Shown here: positions 17,901-26,953 of the stretch, in pieces | Numbering within the stretch: position 1 is the first letter of the stretch | Layout of the letters: each line of letters opens with the position of its first letter | Source of the DNA: an uncultured Bacteroidia bacterium | GTDB lineage: Bacteria; Bacteroidota; Bacteroidia; Bacteroidales; UBA932 | Length of the DNA: 64,000 bases | Assembly: GCA_902773925.1 (NCBI GenBank) | Contig: CACYGI010000001.1 | Coordinates: 372,001 to 436,000 of the forward strand | Direction of reading: 5' to 3' | Notes under the pieces: model-generated | Database searches by the model: none | What the model was told of the DNA's origin: nothing | What the model saw: only the letters and a program-made list of their open reading frames with translations | Made by a program: the position numbers and the translations under genes

Positions 17901-18923
17901 CTAACGCATCAGGAAGTTGAAACGGTCGATGTTCTTAAGAGCGATGCAGGTGCCTCGTGCCACTGCGCGCAGCGGATCCTCTGCCACGTGGAAGGGGATA
18001 TTGATCTTCTTCGAAAGGCGCTTGTCCAGTCCGCGGAGCAGGGCGCCGCCGCCTGTCAGGAAGATGCCTTTCTTTACGATGTCACTGTAGAGCTCGGGCG
18101 GGGTCTGCTCCAGCACGGAGAGGATCGCCGACTCAATGCGGATGATAGACTTGTCGAGGCAGTGTGCTATCTCCTGTGACGATACGGAGACCTCTACAGG
18201 GTGGACGGTCATAAGGTTGGGGCCGCTGACGATGCAGGGCTCGACCGGCTCGTCCAGGTCCGCGATGGCGGCTCCGGCTTCGATCTTGATGCGCTCGGAG
18301 GTACGCTCACCGATCTTGATGTTGTACTGCTGACGCATATACTGCTGGATGTCGGCGGTAAATACGTCGCCCGCGGTCTTGACGCTGGCGTCAACCACGA
18401 TGCCGCCGAGCGAGATCACTGCAACCTCGGTGGTGCCGCCTCCGATATCGACGACCATATTGCCCGAAGGGGCGGTAACGTCCACGCCGATACCCAGTGC
18501 GGCTGCCATAGGCTCGTAGATCAGGTAGATGTCACGGCCGCCAGAACGCTCAGCGGCGTCGCGCACGGCGCGGATCTCCACCGGAGTACTGCCCGAAGGG
18601 ATGCACACTATCATCCGGGGGCGGCGGGGAAGGAAGCCCTTCTTGTAGTTGATCATATCGATGAATCCGCGGATCATCATCTCCGTGGCGTCAAAGTCCG
18701 CAATCACTCCGTCCTTGAGCGGCCGGATGGTCTGGATGTTGGGGTTGGTACGTCCGTCCATCTCCTTGGCACGGGTACCCACTGCGATGAAGCGCTTGTT
18801 GGTCTTGTCAACAGCTACTATGGAAGGCTCGTCAATCACGATCTTGTCGTTCATGAATATGACCGTGTTGGCCGTACCGAGATCTATTGCGAGTTCCTGT
18901 GTCAGAAAAGATAACAGTGACAT
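17901..18923 (-). CDS. mreB: Rod shape-determining protein MreB (bacterial actin)
   Basis: 340 residues, normal for MreB. The actin ATPase motifs are visible: phosphate 1 IDLGTANTVIF, connect 1 and phosphate 2 MVVDIGGGTTEVAVISLGG, and the adenosine motif GIFLTGGGALLRGLD. The membrane-binding N-terminal helix is short (MSLLSFLTQE). First gene of mreB-mreC-mreD-mrdA-rodA. Its -7 box faces that of ispD in a 94-base divergent gap. Confidence 0.98.
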   Translation of the reverse strand: MSLLSFLTQELAIDLGTANTVIFMNDKIVIDEPSIVAVDKTNKRFIAVGTRAKEMDGRTNPNIQTIRPLKDGVIADFDATEMMIRGFIDMINYKKGFLPRRPRMIVCIPSGSTPVEIRAVRDAAERSGGRDIYLIYEPMAAALGIGVDVTAPSGNMVVDIGGGTTEVAVISLGGIVVDASVKTAGDVFTADIQQYMRQQYNIKIGERTSERIKIEAGAAIADLDEPVEPCIVSGPNLMTVHPVEVSVSSQEIAHCLDKSIIRIESAILSVLEQTPPELYSDIVKKGIFLTGGGALLRGLDKRLSKKINIPFHVAEDPLRAVARGTCIALKNIDRFNFLMR

Positions 18924-18957
18924 TGCGGGATAAGTTTTAGCGTTACTATATGATTAG

Positions 18958-18965
18958 CAAAAGTA
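18958..18965 (-). promoter_or_regulatory. Candidate -7 box for the mreB operon
   Basis: Minus strand TACTTTTG, 34 bases before the mreB ATG. It forms an exact inverted repeat with the ispD -7 box at 18978-18985, separated by 12 A/T-rich bases. Confidence 0.5.
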
Positions 18966-18977
18966 ATAATAATATTC

Positions 18978-18985
18978 TACTTTTG
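18978..18985 (+). promoter_or_regulatory. Candidate -7 box for ispD
   Basis: TACTTTTG on the plus strand, 32 bases before the ispD ATG, the mirror image of the mreB box. Neither box has a clear -33 TTTG. Confidence 0.5.
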
Positions 18986-19017
18986 CGAGAAGATTTACTA
19001 ACAACTTTTCACCTATT

Positions 19018-19698
19018 ATGGAACGCAAAAAATATGCAGTCATACTGGCGGGCGGATCGGGTGTAAGAATGGGTGCGGCTGTCCCGAAGCAGTTTCTCGA
19101 AATAGACGGCAAACCCATCCTCAGGCACACTGTAGAGCGTTTTTTGGAGTATGATCCGAAGATGGAGATACTCATCGTGCTGCCTTCTGCATTCAAGAGT
19201 CACTGGCACAATTACTGCGCGGAGCACGGCTTTTTGGAGCGCTATACGATGCCTACCGGCGGACTGACGCGTTTCCATTCGGTCCAGAATGCACTCAAGT
19301 ATGTCCCGGAAGGAGCGCTTGTCGCCGTTCACGACGGGGTGCGTCCCTGCCTGAGCGCCGAATTTCTCGCGGGTCTGTTCTCCAGGATGGACCGTTGCGA
19401 GGCTCTGGTTCCGGTAGTTCCGGTGGAGGAGTCTCTGCGGGAAGTCGAGGGCTCTTCGTCTTTTGCGGTGGACCGCAGCCGCTATGTCAGGGTGCAGACT
19501 CCCCAGGTGTTCCGCTCGGAGATACTCAAGGCGGCGTACAGCCAGGCGTACAATCCTTCCTTTACCGACGATGCTTCGGTGGTCGAGGCGACGGGATGCC
19601 GCATAACTCTCTGCGAGGGCCTGCGTGAAAATATAAAAATAACCACGCCGGCAGATATGCTGACGGCGCGGATGTTTCTTGAAAAGCAGGGTCGCTGA
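19018..19698 (+). CDS. ispD: 2-C-methyl-D-erythritol 4-phosphate cytidylyltransferase
   Basis: 226 residues. Transfers CMP to MEP in the non-mevalonate isoprenoid pathway, feeding undecaprenyl carriers and quinones. Nucleotide-binding loop AGGSGVRMGAAVPKQFLEIDGKP lies at the N-terminus; the central VAVHDGVRPCLS and C-terminal QTPQVFRSEILKAAY and FTDDASVVEATG motifs match IspD. It could also be a ribitol-5-phosphate cytidylyltransferase (TarI), which is close in sequence, but there are no teichoic acid genes nearby and Bacteroidetes do not normally make them. Confidence 0.93.
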   Translation: MERKKYAVILAGGSGVRMGAAVPKQFLEIDGKPILRHTVERFLEYDPKMEILIVLPSAFKSHWHNYCAEHGFLERYTMPTGGLTRFHSVQNALKYVPEGALVAVHDGVRPCLSAEFLAGLFSRMDRCEALVPVVPVEESLREVEGSSSFAVDRSRYVRVQTPQVFRSEILKAAYSQAYNPSFTDDASVVEATGCRITLCEGLRENIKITTPADMLTARMFLEKQGR

Positions 19699-19746
19699 TT
19701 AAGCTTTGTAAGCTGTTTCGGCCAATTGCTTATAATTTGAAACCAA

Positions 19747-20205
19747 TTATACTGGCGATACCTGTCGGTCTATGGCCTGACTTAGAGAAATGAAGGTCTC
19801 GGTCCCGACAATGTTCGGTATGCTGTGTATCGACTTGAGGATGGTATTCATCAAATGCTCATGATCAGAGCAGTACACCTTTATCAGGAAAGCAAATTTG
19901 CCGGTTATGAAATGGCACTCGACAATCTCCGGAATCTTATCCAGTGCACAGATAACCTCTTCGTAATGACTTGCATTGGATAGGGAGATGGCGATAAACA
20001 CGCATATATTGAGTCCTATCGCTTCGGGCTTTACCAGAAGCCTTGAGCCGAGGATTATGCCATTGGATTCCAACTTTTTGATACGCTGATGAATGGCTGC
20101 TCCGGATATGCCGCAGATACGGGCGATCTCGAGGTACGGCATACGGGCGTTCTTGACCAGGCAGGAAAGAATCTTCTGGTCTATGGTGTCAATTTGTTGC
20201 TGCAT
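19747..20205 (-). CDS. Lrp/AsnC-family transcriptional regulator
   Basis: 152 residues, the standard size. N-terminal helix-turn-helix (ILSCLVKNARMPYLEIARICGISGAAIHQRIKKLESNGII) and a C-terminal RAM ligand-binding domain (ICVFIAISLSN, VECHFITGKFAFLIKVYC, IPNIVGTETFISLSQ). Such proteins sense amino acids and form octamers. The target cannot be read from the sequence; gcvP and tdh for glycine and threonine use are nearby in the window but that link is speculative. It lies between ispD (convergent) and topA. Confidence 0.93.
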   Translation of the reverse strand: MQQQIDTIDQKILSCLVKNARMPYLEIARICGISGAAIHQRIKKLESNGIILGSRLLVKPEAIGLNICVFIAISLSNASHYEEVICALDKIPEIVECHFITGKFAFLIKVYCSDHEHLMNTILKSIHSIPNIVGTETFISLSQAIDRQVSPV

Positions 20206-20231
20206 GTGTCGGGTTTTGGGTTACTGGGTGG

Positions 20232-20239
20232 CAAAGATA
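20232..20239 (-). promoter_or_regulatory. Candidate -7 box for the Lrp-family gene
   Basis: Minus strand reads TATCTTTG, 26 bases before the ATG at 20205, in the 76-base gap after topA. Confidence 0.45.
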
Positions 20240-20281
20240 GTAAAAATCCTTTACGGTAAATATTTATAAACGGATTTTTTA

Positions 20282-22609
20282 CTATTTCTTTTTCCTTTCA
20301 CTTTTTTTGACCGGACCTTTCTCGATGATGGCGAGAGCATCTTCAAGTGTCAATTTGTAAGGGTCGGTGCCTTTTGGAATCTTGTAATTGGCCCCTGAAT
20401 GCTTGATATAAGGTCCGTACATACCCTTAAGAACTATGATGTCCTCCTTTTCGAAAACCAGTATCTGCTCGTTCTTCTTGCCGCCTTCACCTTTGGCGTC
20501 GGCATCTGCAAGAGCGCGCGCCTCGGCTTCGGTGACGGTGTACGGGCTGAGGTCCTTTGGAAGGGAGACGAAATGTGCCTTGCCGTCCTCGCCGGTATAT
20601 CGGACGTAGGGTCCGAGGCGGCCTATGGAGGTTACCAGGTCGCCCTTGCCATATGTCCCGAGCGTACGCGGCAGCACCAACAGGTGCAGCGCCTGTTCGA
20701 GAGTGACGTTTTCGATGAGCAGTCCCTTGCCAAGGTTGGCAAACCGCTTGTCCGGATCGTCATTTGTGCCGAGCTGCACGACCGCGCCGTAACGGGCGAT
20801 GCGCGCATAAACCGGTTTCCCGCTCTGCGGGTCGGTGCCCAATTCGCGTTCGGCTTTCTTCAGGAAGCCCTTGTCGGTATGCTTGATGCGGTCGTGGAAC
20901 GGCACGTAGAAGCTGTCCACCATCTTGTCCCACTTGAGTTTGCCTTCGGCGATCTTGTCGAACTCCTCCTCAACGCGGGCCGTAAATCCATAGTCCACGA
21001 TGTCTCCGAACTCGGCTGCGAGGTAGTCGGTTACCGCTATCCCTATATTTTCAGGGAAGAAGCGTTTCTTTTCGGCTCCCGCCTTTTCCATCTTGACGGT
21101 GCGCTGAATGGCATCGCCCCTGAGGGTGATATGCTCGCTGGGACGCTCCGTTGCCGGGCGGTTGCCTTCCACCACATAGCCGCGGTCGAGGATGGTCTTG
21201 ATGGTAGGCGAATAGGTCGAAGGGCGGCCGATGCCGAGCTCTTCGAGCTTCTTGACCAGCGAAGCCTGATTGTAGCGCGGCGGAGCCTGGGTATAACTCT
21301 GCAGGGCGGAAATCTCTACGCGCGAGAGGATGCTTCCGCGGCCCAGATTGGGCAGCAGGCTGAGCATTTCCTCCTGCTCCTCGTCATCGCGGCCTTCGAT
21401 ATATACTTTAAGGAATCCGTCGAAGAGAATTTTCTCTCCGGTGAAAATGAAATGCTCGTCAAACGTATCGCCGCCGATGGTGATGGTGGTCCTTTCGAGC
21501 CGGGCATCAGCCATCTGCGAAGCGATGGTGCGTTTCCAGATCAGTTCGTAGAGTCTCTTTTCGGGGCCGGTGCCCTCGATTGACGTGCGGTCTATATAGG
21601 TAGGGCGGATGGCTTCGTGCGCCTCCTGTGCGCCCTTCGACCGGGTCTTGTAGTTGCGCGGGCGGGAATACTCCTCTCCGTAATGGGTGATGATCGCCTG
21701 CTTTGCGGTATTGATGGCCAGGGATGAAAGGTTGGTCGAATCGGTACGCATATAGGTGATCAATCCGGCCTCGTAGAGCCGCTGCGCCGTGGCCATTGTC
21801 TGCGCGACCGACAGTCCCAGCTTCCGGGCCGCTTCCTGCTGGAGCAGGGAAGTGGTAAATGGCGAAGCAGGAGTGCGGACGGTGGCTTTGGTCTCGACCT
21901 CATTGACGGAAAATACTTTGGCGTCACGGCATTTGCCGAGGAATGCCAATGCCTCTTCGGCTGTATTGAAATGCTTGTCCAGCACGGCCTTGAACGTGCC
22001 GCCGTCTTCTGTCTTGAATGTGCCTTCGACGCGGTAGTATGACTGGCTGTTGAATGCAGAAATCTCGCGTTCGCGATCTACGATAAGCCTGACGGCGACC
22101 GACTGCACGCGTCCTGCCGAAAGGCCGCGGTGAATCTTGCGCCAGAGAATGGGGGAGAGTTCATATCCCACCAGGCGGTCCAGAACGCGGCGTGCCTGCT
22201 GCGCCTTGACCAGATTCATATCTATGGTGCGGGGATTCTCGACGGCATTCTGGATGGCCGTCTTGGTTATCTCGTGAAATACTATACGGTTGGTACGGGC
22301 CGGATCGAGCTCCAGAGCTTCGCACAGATGCCAGGCTATGGCTTCTCCCTCGCGGTCTTCATCGGATGCGAGCCAGACCTTGTCTGCCTTTTCAGCTGCG
22401 GACTTGAGAGCTGCGACTATGCGCTTCTTGTCGTCCGGTATAATATATGAAGGTTCATAACCAGAGTCCGTATCTACCGCCAGCTTGCCGTCGGGAAGGT
22501 CGCGGATATGGCCGCGGCTCGCCTCGACCTGGAAATTTTCCTTGCCGAGATATTTTTCGATGGTTTTCGCTTTGGTAGGCGACTCGACGATCACAAGATT
22601 CTTTCCCAT
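20282..22609 (-). CDS. topA: DNA topoisomerase I (type IA)
   Basis: 775 residues. Relaxes negative supercoils. N-terminal Toprim domain (LVIVESPTKAKTIEKYLG; SDEDREGEAIAWH with the metal-binding DxDxEGE-like acidic residues), and the active-site tyrosine in LITYMRTDSTNLS. The C-terminal part carries glycine-rich topo_C repeats (ARYGAVVQLG, RLGPYVRYTG, GMYGPYIKHSG) rather than four-cysteine zinc fingers, which is the usual Bacteroidetes layout, and ends in a basic tail. Divergent from the PBP1A gene. Confidence 0.98.
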   Translation of the reverse strand: MGKNLVIVESPTKAKTIEKYLGKENFQVEASRGHIRDLPDGKLAVDTDSGYEPSYIIPDDKKRIVAALKSAAEKADKVWLASDEDREGEAIAWHLCEALELDPARTNRIVFHEITKTAIQNAVENPRTIDMNLVKAQQARRVLDRLVGYELSPILWRKIHRGLSAGRVQSVAVRLIVDREREISAFNSQSYYRVEGTFKTEDGGTFKAVLDKHFNTAEEALAFLGKCRDAKVFSVNEVETKATVRTPASPFTTSLLQQEAARKLGLSVAQTMATAQRLYEAGLITYMRTDSTNLSSLAINTAKQAIITHYGEEYSRPRNYKTRSKGAQEAHEAIRPTYIDRTSIEGTGPEKRLYELIWKRTIASQMADARLERTTITIGGDTFDEHFIFTGEKILFDGFLKVYIEGRDDEEQEEMLSLLPNLGRGSILSRVEISALQSYTQAPPRYNQASLVKKLEELGIGRPSTYSPTIKTILDRGYVVEGNRPATERPSEHITLRGDAIQRTVKMEKAGAEKKRFFPENIGIAVTDYLAAEFGDIVDYGFTARVEEEFDKIAEGKLKWDKMVDSFYVPFHDRIKHTDKGFLKKAERELGTDPQSGKPVYARIARYGAVVQLGTNDDPDKRFANLGKGLLIENVTLEQALHLLVLPRTLGTYGKGDLVTSIGRLGPYVRYTGEDGKAHFVSLPKDLSPYTVTEAEARALADADAKGEGGKKNEQILVFEKEDIIVLKGMYGPYIKHSGANYKIPKGTDPYKLTLEDALAIIEKGPVKKSERKKK

Positions 22610-22679
22610 AACTGCACAATTTTAAGAACCGGACTGCAAAGTAAGGGATAAAGAAATCAATAATCCAAATTTTTATTTC

Positions 22680-22687
22680 TAATTTTG
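22680..22687 (+). promoter_or_regulatory. Candidate -7 box for the PBP1A operon
   Basis: TAATTTTG matches TAnnTTTG, 44 bases before the ATG at 22732. Confidence 0.45.
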
Positions 22688-22731
22688 CCGGACGTACCGG
22701 ACTTTAACGAAGTTAAAAAAACTCGCCGAAA

Positions 22732-25086
22732 ATGAATCCCGACAAGAAGAAAAAAATAATCAGGTGGTTTTGGGCAATAATACTCGGCGGACTTGGCACG
22801 ATCCTGGTCTGGCTGACGTGTGTGGCCATTTTTGCCGATCTTCCCTCGTTCCGTGAGCTGGAGGATCCCAAGAGCAACCTGGCCACCCTGCTGTACTCGG
22901 AGGACGGCAAGGTATTCAATACCTTCCACCTCGAAAACCGCTCGTTCGTCTCGCGGCAGGATCTTCCCCAGTCGCTGGTGGATGCCACGGTCGCGACCGA
23001 AGACGCCCGTTTCTACAAGCATTCCGGCATCGACTTTACGGGCCTGGCCCGCGTCGGTTTCAAGACCATACTGATCGGCGATTCGAGCCAGGGCGGCGGC
23101 AGTACCATCACCCAGCAGCTCGCCAAGTCGCTTTTCGGCCGCGATACCACGATGGAGCACGCCAACCGGCTGGTCTATGGCTTCAAGATGGTCAATACCA
23201 AGTTCAAGGAATGGCTTACCGCAGTCAAGCTGGAGCGCAACTATACGAAGGATGAGATTGTCACGATGTACCTCAATACCATCTTCTTCGGAAGCAATGC
23301 ATTCGGCATTCGCGCAGCTGCCGCGACCTATTTCGGCAAGACCCCGCAGGAGCTTACGGTCGAGGAGTCGGCCTGCCTCGTGGGCATCGTCAACAAGCCG
23401 ACCCGGTACAATCCGGTCATCAATTATGACCAGTCCCTCTCGCGCCGCAACCACGTCCTGAAGCAGATGCGCCGTAACGGCTACCTGACTCAGCAGGAGT
23501 GCGATTCGCTTTCGGCGCTGCCCATCGTGCTCAATTACCGCGCTCAGGATCACAACTCCGGTATCGGTCCCTATTTCCGTGATATGCTCTACAACCGGAT
23601 GAATGCAAAGAAGCCCCAGTGCTCTTCGTATTCACACGTAGAGGATTATCGCGCCGATTCGCTGCTCTGGGCGGACGATCCGCTTTACGGGTGGCTGGAG
23701 AAGAACACCAAGCCTGACGGCTCGCGTTACAACCTCTACACGGACGGCCTGCGCATCTATACGACACTTGATTCGCGTATGCAGCGCTATGCCGAGGAGG
23801 CGGTGGCGGAGCATCTGGGCAGGGATTTGCAGCCGATTTTCAACAATGAGCTGGCCTATAAGGCCCACGCTCCCTTCTCCAACGACGTGCCTTCCGACAT
23901 CCGCCAGCGCCTGATGAACCAGGCGATGCGCTGGAGTGACCGCTGGCGCGGCCTCAAGCGCGAGGGCTGCACGGACAAGGAGATCGAGGAGACCTTCAGC
24001 CAGAAGGTTCCGATGCGTGTTTTCGCCTGGAACAAAAAGCATTATATAGATACGGTAATGACGCCGTATGACTCCATACGTTATTATAAGTCATTCCTGC
24101 GCTCCGCGATGGTGGCCATCGAGCCCCATACGGGCAAAGTGAAGGCCTATGTAGGAGGCCCGGATTACCGGTTCTTCAAGTATGACAACGCCGGTCAGGG
24201 CAAGCGCCAGGTCGGTTCGACGATCAAGCCGTATCTCTATACCCTTGCGATGCAGGAGGGTTTCAACCCCTGTTCGAAGGTTGTCAACGTCCCGTATTCA
24301 TTCCCCGTAGGGGATACGGTATGGACGCCCCACAGCACTGACAAGGCTGAGTACATCGGCCGCACGGTGACTCTCAAATGGGGCCTTACCCACAGTTCCA
24401 ACAACATCTCCGCCTATCTGATGAAGCAGTTCGGACCGATCGCGATGGTCGAGATGTGCCACAAGATGGGCATCAACAGCTGGCTGGATCCGGTATTTTC
24501 GCTCTGCGTGGGCTCCTGCGATCTTTCGGTGATAGAGATGGTCGCGGCCTACAATACCTATCCTTCGCGCGGCGTTTATACCTGGCCGATGATGGTCACG
24601 CGTATCGAGGACAAGGCCGGCAACGTGCTGGCGACCTTCTCGCCGCACAAGCGCGAGGCTATCAGCGATCCGACGGCCTATCTGATGGTCAATCTGATGC
24701 AGGGTGTGGTCAATGAAGGTACCGCGAGCCGCCTGCGCTGGAAATACCAGCTGCCCAACATTGCCGGCAAGACCGGTACGACCAACGACCATTCGGACGG
24801 CTGGTTCATCGGTTACAGCCCGAAGCTGACGGCGGGCGTCTGGACAGGCGCCGAGGACCGGCAGGTGCATTTCGAGAGCCTCTATTACGGCGGCGGCGCA
24901 AATATGGCCCTGCCAATATACGGCCTGTTCATGCAGAAGATATATGCCGATCCGACAATCGGCATCGGGCCGAATGACGTTTTCGTCGCGCCTCTGGGCT
25001 GGAATATGAACCTTGCCTGCACCGGCTCGTCGGATGATGACCTGGACGGCGGCAATACGGGCGGGGACAACAATTATTTTGATTGA
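22732..25086 (+). CDS. mrcA: Class A penicillin-binding protein 1A (bifunctional)
   Basis: 784 residues. A cytoplasmic basic start (MNPDKKKKIIRW), one membrane anchor (FWAIILGGLGTILVWLTCVAIF), the GT51 glycosyltransferase domain (ATEDARFYKHSGID with the catalytic Glu, GGSTITQQLAKSLF, KDEIVTMYLNTIFFG), and the transpeptidase domain with SxxK (GSTIKPYLY), SxN (SSNNISAYL) and KTGTTNDHSDGWF. It polymerises and crosslinks peptidoglycan. The C-terminus ends in an Asp/Gly/Asn-rich tail. ddl follows five bases after its stop, so wall polymerisation and D-Ala-D-Ala supply are co-transcribed. Confidence 0.96.
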   Translation: MNPDKKKKIIRWFWAIILGGLGTILVWLTCVAIFADLPSFRELEDPKSNLATLLYSEDGKVFNTFHLENRSFVSRQDLPQSLVDATVATEDARFYKHSGIDFTGLARVGFKTILIGDSSQGGGSTITQQLAKSLFGRDTTMEHANRLVYGFKMVNTKFKEWLTAVKLERNYTKDEIVTMYLNTIFFGSNAFGIRAAAATYFGKTPQELTVEESACLVGIVNKPTRYNPVINYDQSLSRRNHVLKQMRRNGYLTQQECDSLSALPIVLNYRAQDHNSGIGPYFRDMLYNRMNAKKPQCSSYSHVEDYRADSLLWADDPLYGWLEKNTKPDGSRYNLYTDGLRIYTTLDSRMQRYAEEAVAEHLGRDLQPIFNNELAYKAHAPFSNDVPSDIRQRLMNQAMRWSDRWRGLKREGCTDKEIEETFSQKVPMRVFAWNKKHYIDTVMTPYDSIRYYKSFLRSAMVAIEPHTGKVKAYVGGPDYRFFKYDNAGQGKRQVGSTIKPYLYTLAMQEGFNPCSKVVNVPYSFPVGDTVWTPHSTDKAEYIGRTVTLKWGLTHSSNNISAYLMKQFGPIAMVEMCHKMGINSWLDPVFSLCVGSCDLSVIEMVAAYNTYPSRGVYTWPMMVTRIEDKAGNVLATFSPHKREAISDPTAYLMVNLMQGVVNEGTASRLRWKYQLPNIAGKTGTTNDHSDGWFIGYSPKLTAGVWTGAEDRQVHFESLYYGGGANMALPIYGLFMQKIYADPTIGIGPNDVFVAPLGWNMNLACTGSSDDDLDGGNTGGDNNYFD

Positions 25087-25091
25087 TACAG

Positions 25092-26075
25092 ATGAAAAAG
25101 AATGTAGCTGTCGTCTATGGAGGCGACTCTTCCGAATACAAGATTTCCATCCTCAGCGGCAAATACGTTGCCCGGAGCATCAGCCGCGACAAATATGACG
25201 TTTACGAGGTTTTCGTCCGCGGTGCGCGCTGGTGCGTGGTCGAGGGCGGCACCGAGGAGATCCGGCCTGTGGCCGATATCGACAAGAGCGACTTTTCGTG
25301 CGTGCTGGACGGCCGGCGCATCCATTTCGACGTGGCATATATCACGATTCACGGCACTCCGGGCGAGAATGGTCTGATGCAGGGTTATCTGCAGATGCTG
25401 GGCATTCCCTGCACCACCTGTGATGCGCACGTGGCTTCGGTCATTTTCGACAAATGCTCCTGCAAGCGTTTCCTTTCCGGCGCGGGCATCAATATGTCCA
25501 AGGACGTGTACCTGCAGAAGGGAGACCGCTACGATGTGGCTGAGATTCTCGCGCAGCTTCGCCTGCCCGTGTTCGTCAAGCCGGTTATCGGCGGCAGCAG
25601 TTTCGGCGTTACCAAGGTCAAGAAGGCGGAAGATCTGCAGGAGGCCATCCTCAACGGCTTCAAGGAGGGTGACGCCCTCATCATCGAGGAAGGTATCAAG
25701 GGTCGCGAATTGACCGAAGGCGTTTTCCGCAACGGAGACAAGATCGTCCCCCTGCCCGTCACCGAGATCGTTCCCGAGGGCGAGTATTTCGATTATGAGG
25801 CCAAGTACCTCGGCAAGAGCAAGGAGTTGTGCCCTGCGCCAATCCCCGAGGAGCTTGCCGCGGAGCTGGGCCGCTTGAGCAGCCATATCTACAAGTATCT
25901 TGGCTGTAACGGCCTTGTGCGCATCGATTATATCTGGGATGGAAAGGATATATGGTTCCTGGAGCTGAATGTCACTCCGGGCATGACGCAGATGAGTATC
26001 GTCCCGGCCCAGGTCCGCGAGGCCGGCATTGACATCGCCGATTTCCTCGATATCCTTATCAGCGGAGCGCGATGA
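25092..26075 (+). CDS. ddl: D-alanine--D-alanine ligase
   Basis: 327 residues from the ATG at 25092; an upstream in-frame TTG overlapping the previous stop is less plausible because the conserved start is MKKNVAVVYGGDSSEYKISILSG. ATP-grasp enzyme making D-Ala-D-Ala for peptidoglycan. Visible: the N-terminal GGDSSE loop, the central ATP-binding VFVKPVIGGSSFGVTKV, and the C-terminal LELNVTPGMTQMSIVP with metal- and substrate-binding residues. Five bases after the PBP1A gene; its stop overlaps the prmC start by four bases. Confidence 0.96.
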   Translation: MKKNVAVVYGGDSSEYKISILSGKYVARSISRDKYDVYEVFVRGARWCVVEGGTEEIRPVADIDKSDFSCVLDGRRIHFDVAYITIHGTPGENGLMQGYLQMLGIPCTTCDAHVASVIFDKCSCKRFLSGAGINMSKDVYLQKGDRYDVAEILAQLRLPVFVKPVIGGSSFGVTKVKKAEDLQEAILNGFKEGDALIIEEGIKGRELTEGVFRNGDKIVPLPVTEIVPEGEYFDYEAKYLGKSKELCPAPIPEELAAELGRLSSHIYKYLGCNGLVRIDYIWDGKDIWFLELNVTPGMTQMSIVPAQVREAGIDIADFLDILISGAR

Positions 26076-26932
26076 GCCGGCAGGATTTCGTCCGCGGCGC
26101 GACCGCATCGCTTTCGGCTCTCTATCCCGCGGAAGAGGCCGCTTCCCTGGCGCGCCGCCTTCTGCTCGATACGCTCGGAATCAGGCTGGAGGCCTATATG
26201 ACGGAGCTTTCCGCGCCCCTGTCCACTGAAGAAGAGGCTCTTCTGGCCGGGAGGCTGGAGCAGCTCGGCACCGGGCGCCCCCTGCAGTACGTACTTGGCT
26301 TTACGGAATTCTGTGGCCACAGGTTCAAGGTGGGCGAGGGTGTCCTCATTCCCCGTCCCGAGACGGAAGAGCTCGTCCGTATGATCATTTCCGACTGCGA
26401 GTGCCTGAGCGTTGAGGAAGACGAAGATTTCAATATCCTCGATATAGGCACTGGCAGCGGCTGTATCGCCTGGTCGCTGGCCGCCGCCCTTCCCGGGGCG
26501 CAGGTCTATGGATGCGATGTTTCGGACGAGGCGCTGCGATTTGCCTGCCGCCAGCGGGTCCGTACGGATTCGGGACGTCCCGTGTTTTTCCACGGCGACG
26601 TACTTGGCGTTCCTCCCGGCGGCCTGCCGCGATTTGACGTGATCGTCTCCAATCCGCCTTACGTGCGTGAGTCCGAGAAGGCGCAGATGCACCGCAACGT
26701 GCTGGATCATGAACCTGCCGGAGCCATTTTCGTCGCAGACGAAGATCCGCTCGTCTTCTATCGCGCCATCCGCATCTGGGCAGAGTCGCTGCTTCGTCCG
26801 GGCGGCACGCTCTATCTTGAGATAAATGACGCCCTGGCCTCTGCCACGGCGGAGGTTTTCGCTCCAAGGCGGTGCGAAGTGCTCAGGGATGTTTTCGGCC
26901 GCGAGCGTTTCCTGCGCATCAGGCAGGAGTAG
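26072..26932 (+). CDS. prmC: Peptide chain release factor N5-glutamine methyltransferase
   Basis: 286 residues. Methylates the GGQ glutamine of RF1/RF2. N-terminal helical domain, then LIPRPETEELVR, the SAM motif ILDIGTGSGCIAWSLA, and the catalytic NPPY in IVSNPPYVRESEKAQM. The tail ends with RDVFGRERFLRIR, similar to the RDLAGxDRVVxG-type end of the family. Overlaps ddl by four bases; the combination PBP1A-ddl-prmC looks like one transcript. Converges with a symporter gene. Confidence 0.95.
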   Translation: MSRQDFVRGATASLSALYPAEEAASLARRLLLDTLGIRLEAYMTELSAPLSTEEEALLAGRLEQLGTGRPLQYVLGFTEFCGHRFKVGEGVLIPRPETEELVRMIISDCECLSVEEDEDFNILDIGTGSGCIAWSLAAALPGAQVYGCDVSDEALRFACRQRVRTDSGRPVFFHGDVLGVPPGGLPRFDVIVSNPPYVRESEKAQMHRNVLDHEPAGAIFVADEDPLVFYRAIRIWAESLLRPGGTLYLEINDALASATAEVFAPRRCEVLRDVFGRERFLRIRQE

Positions 26933-26953
26933 ATCTGCAATCAGAATATCCGG

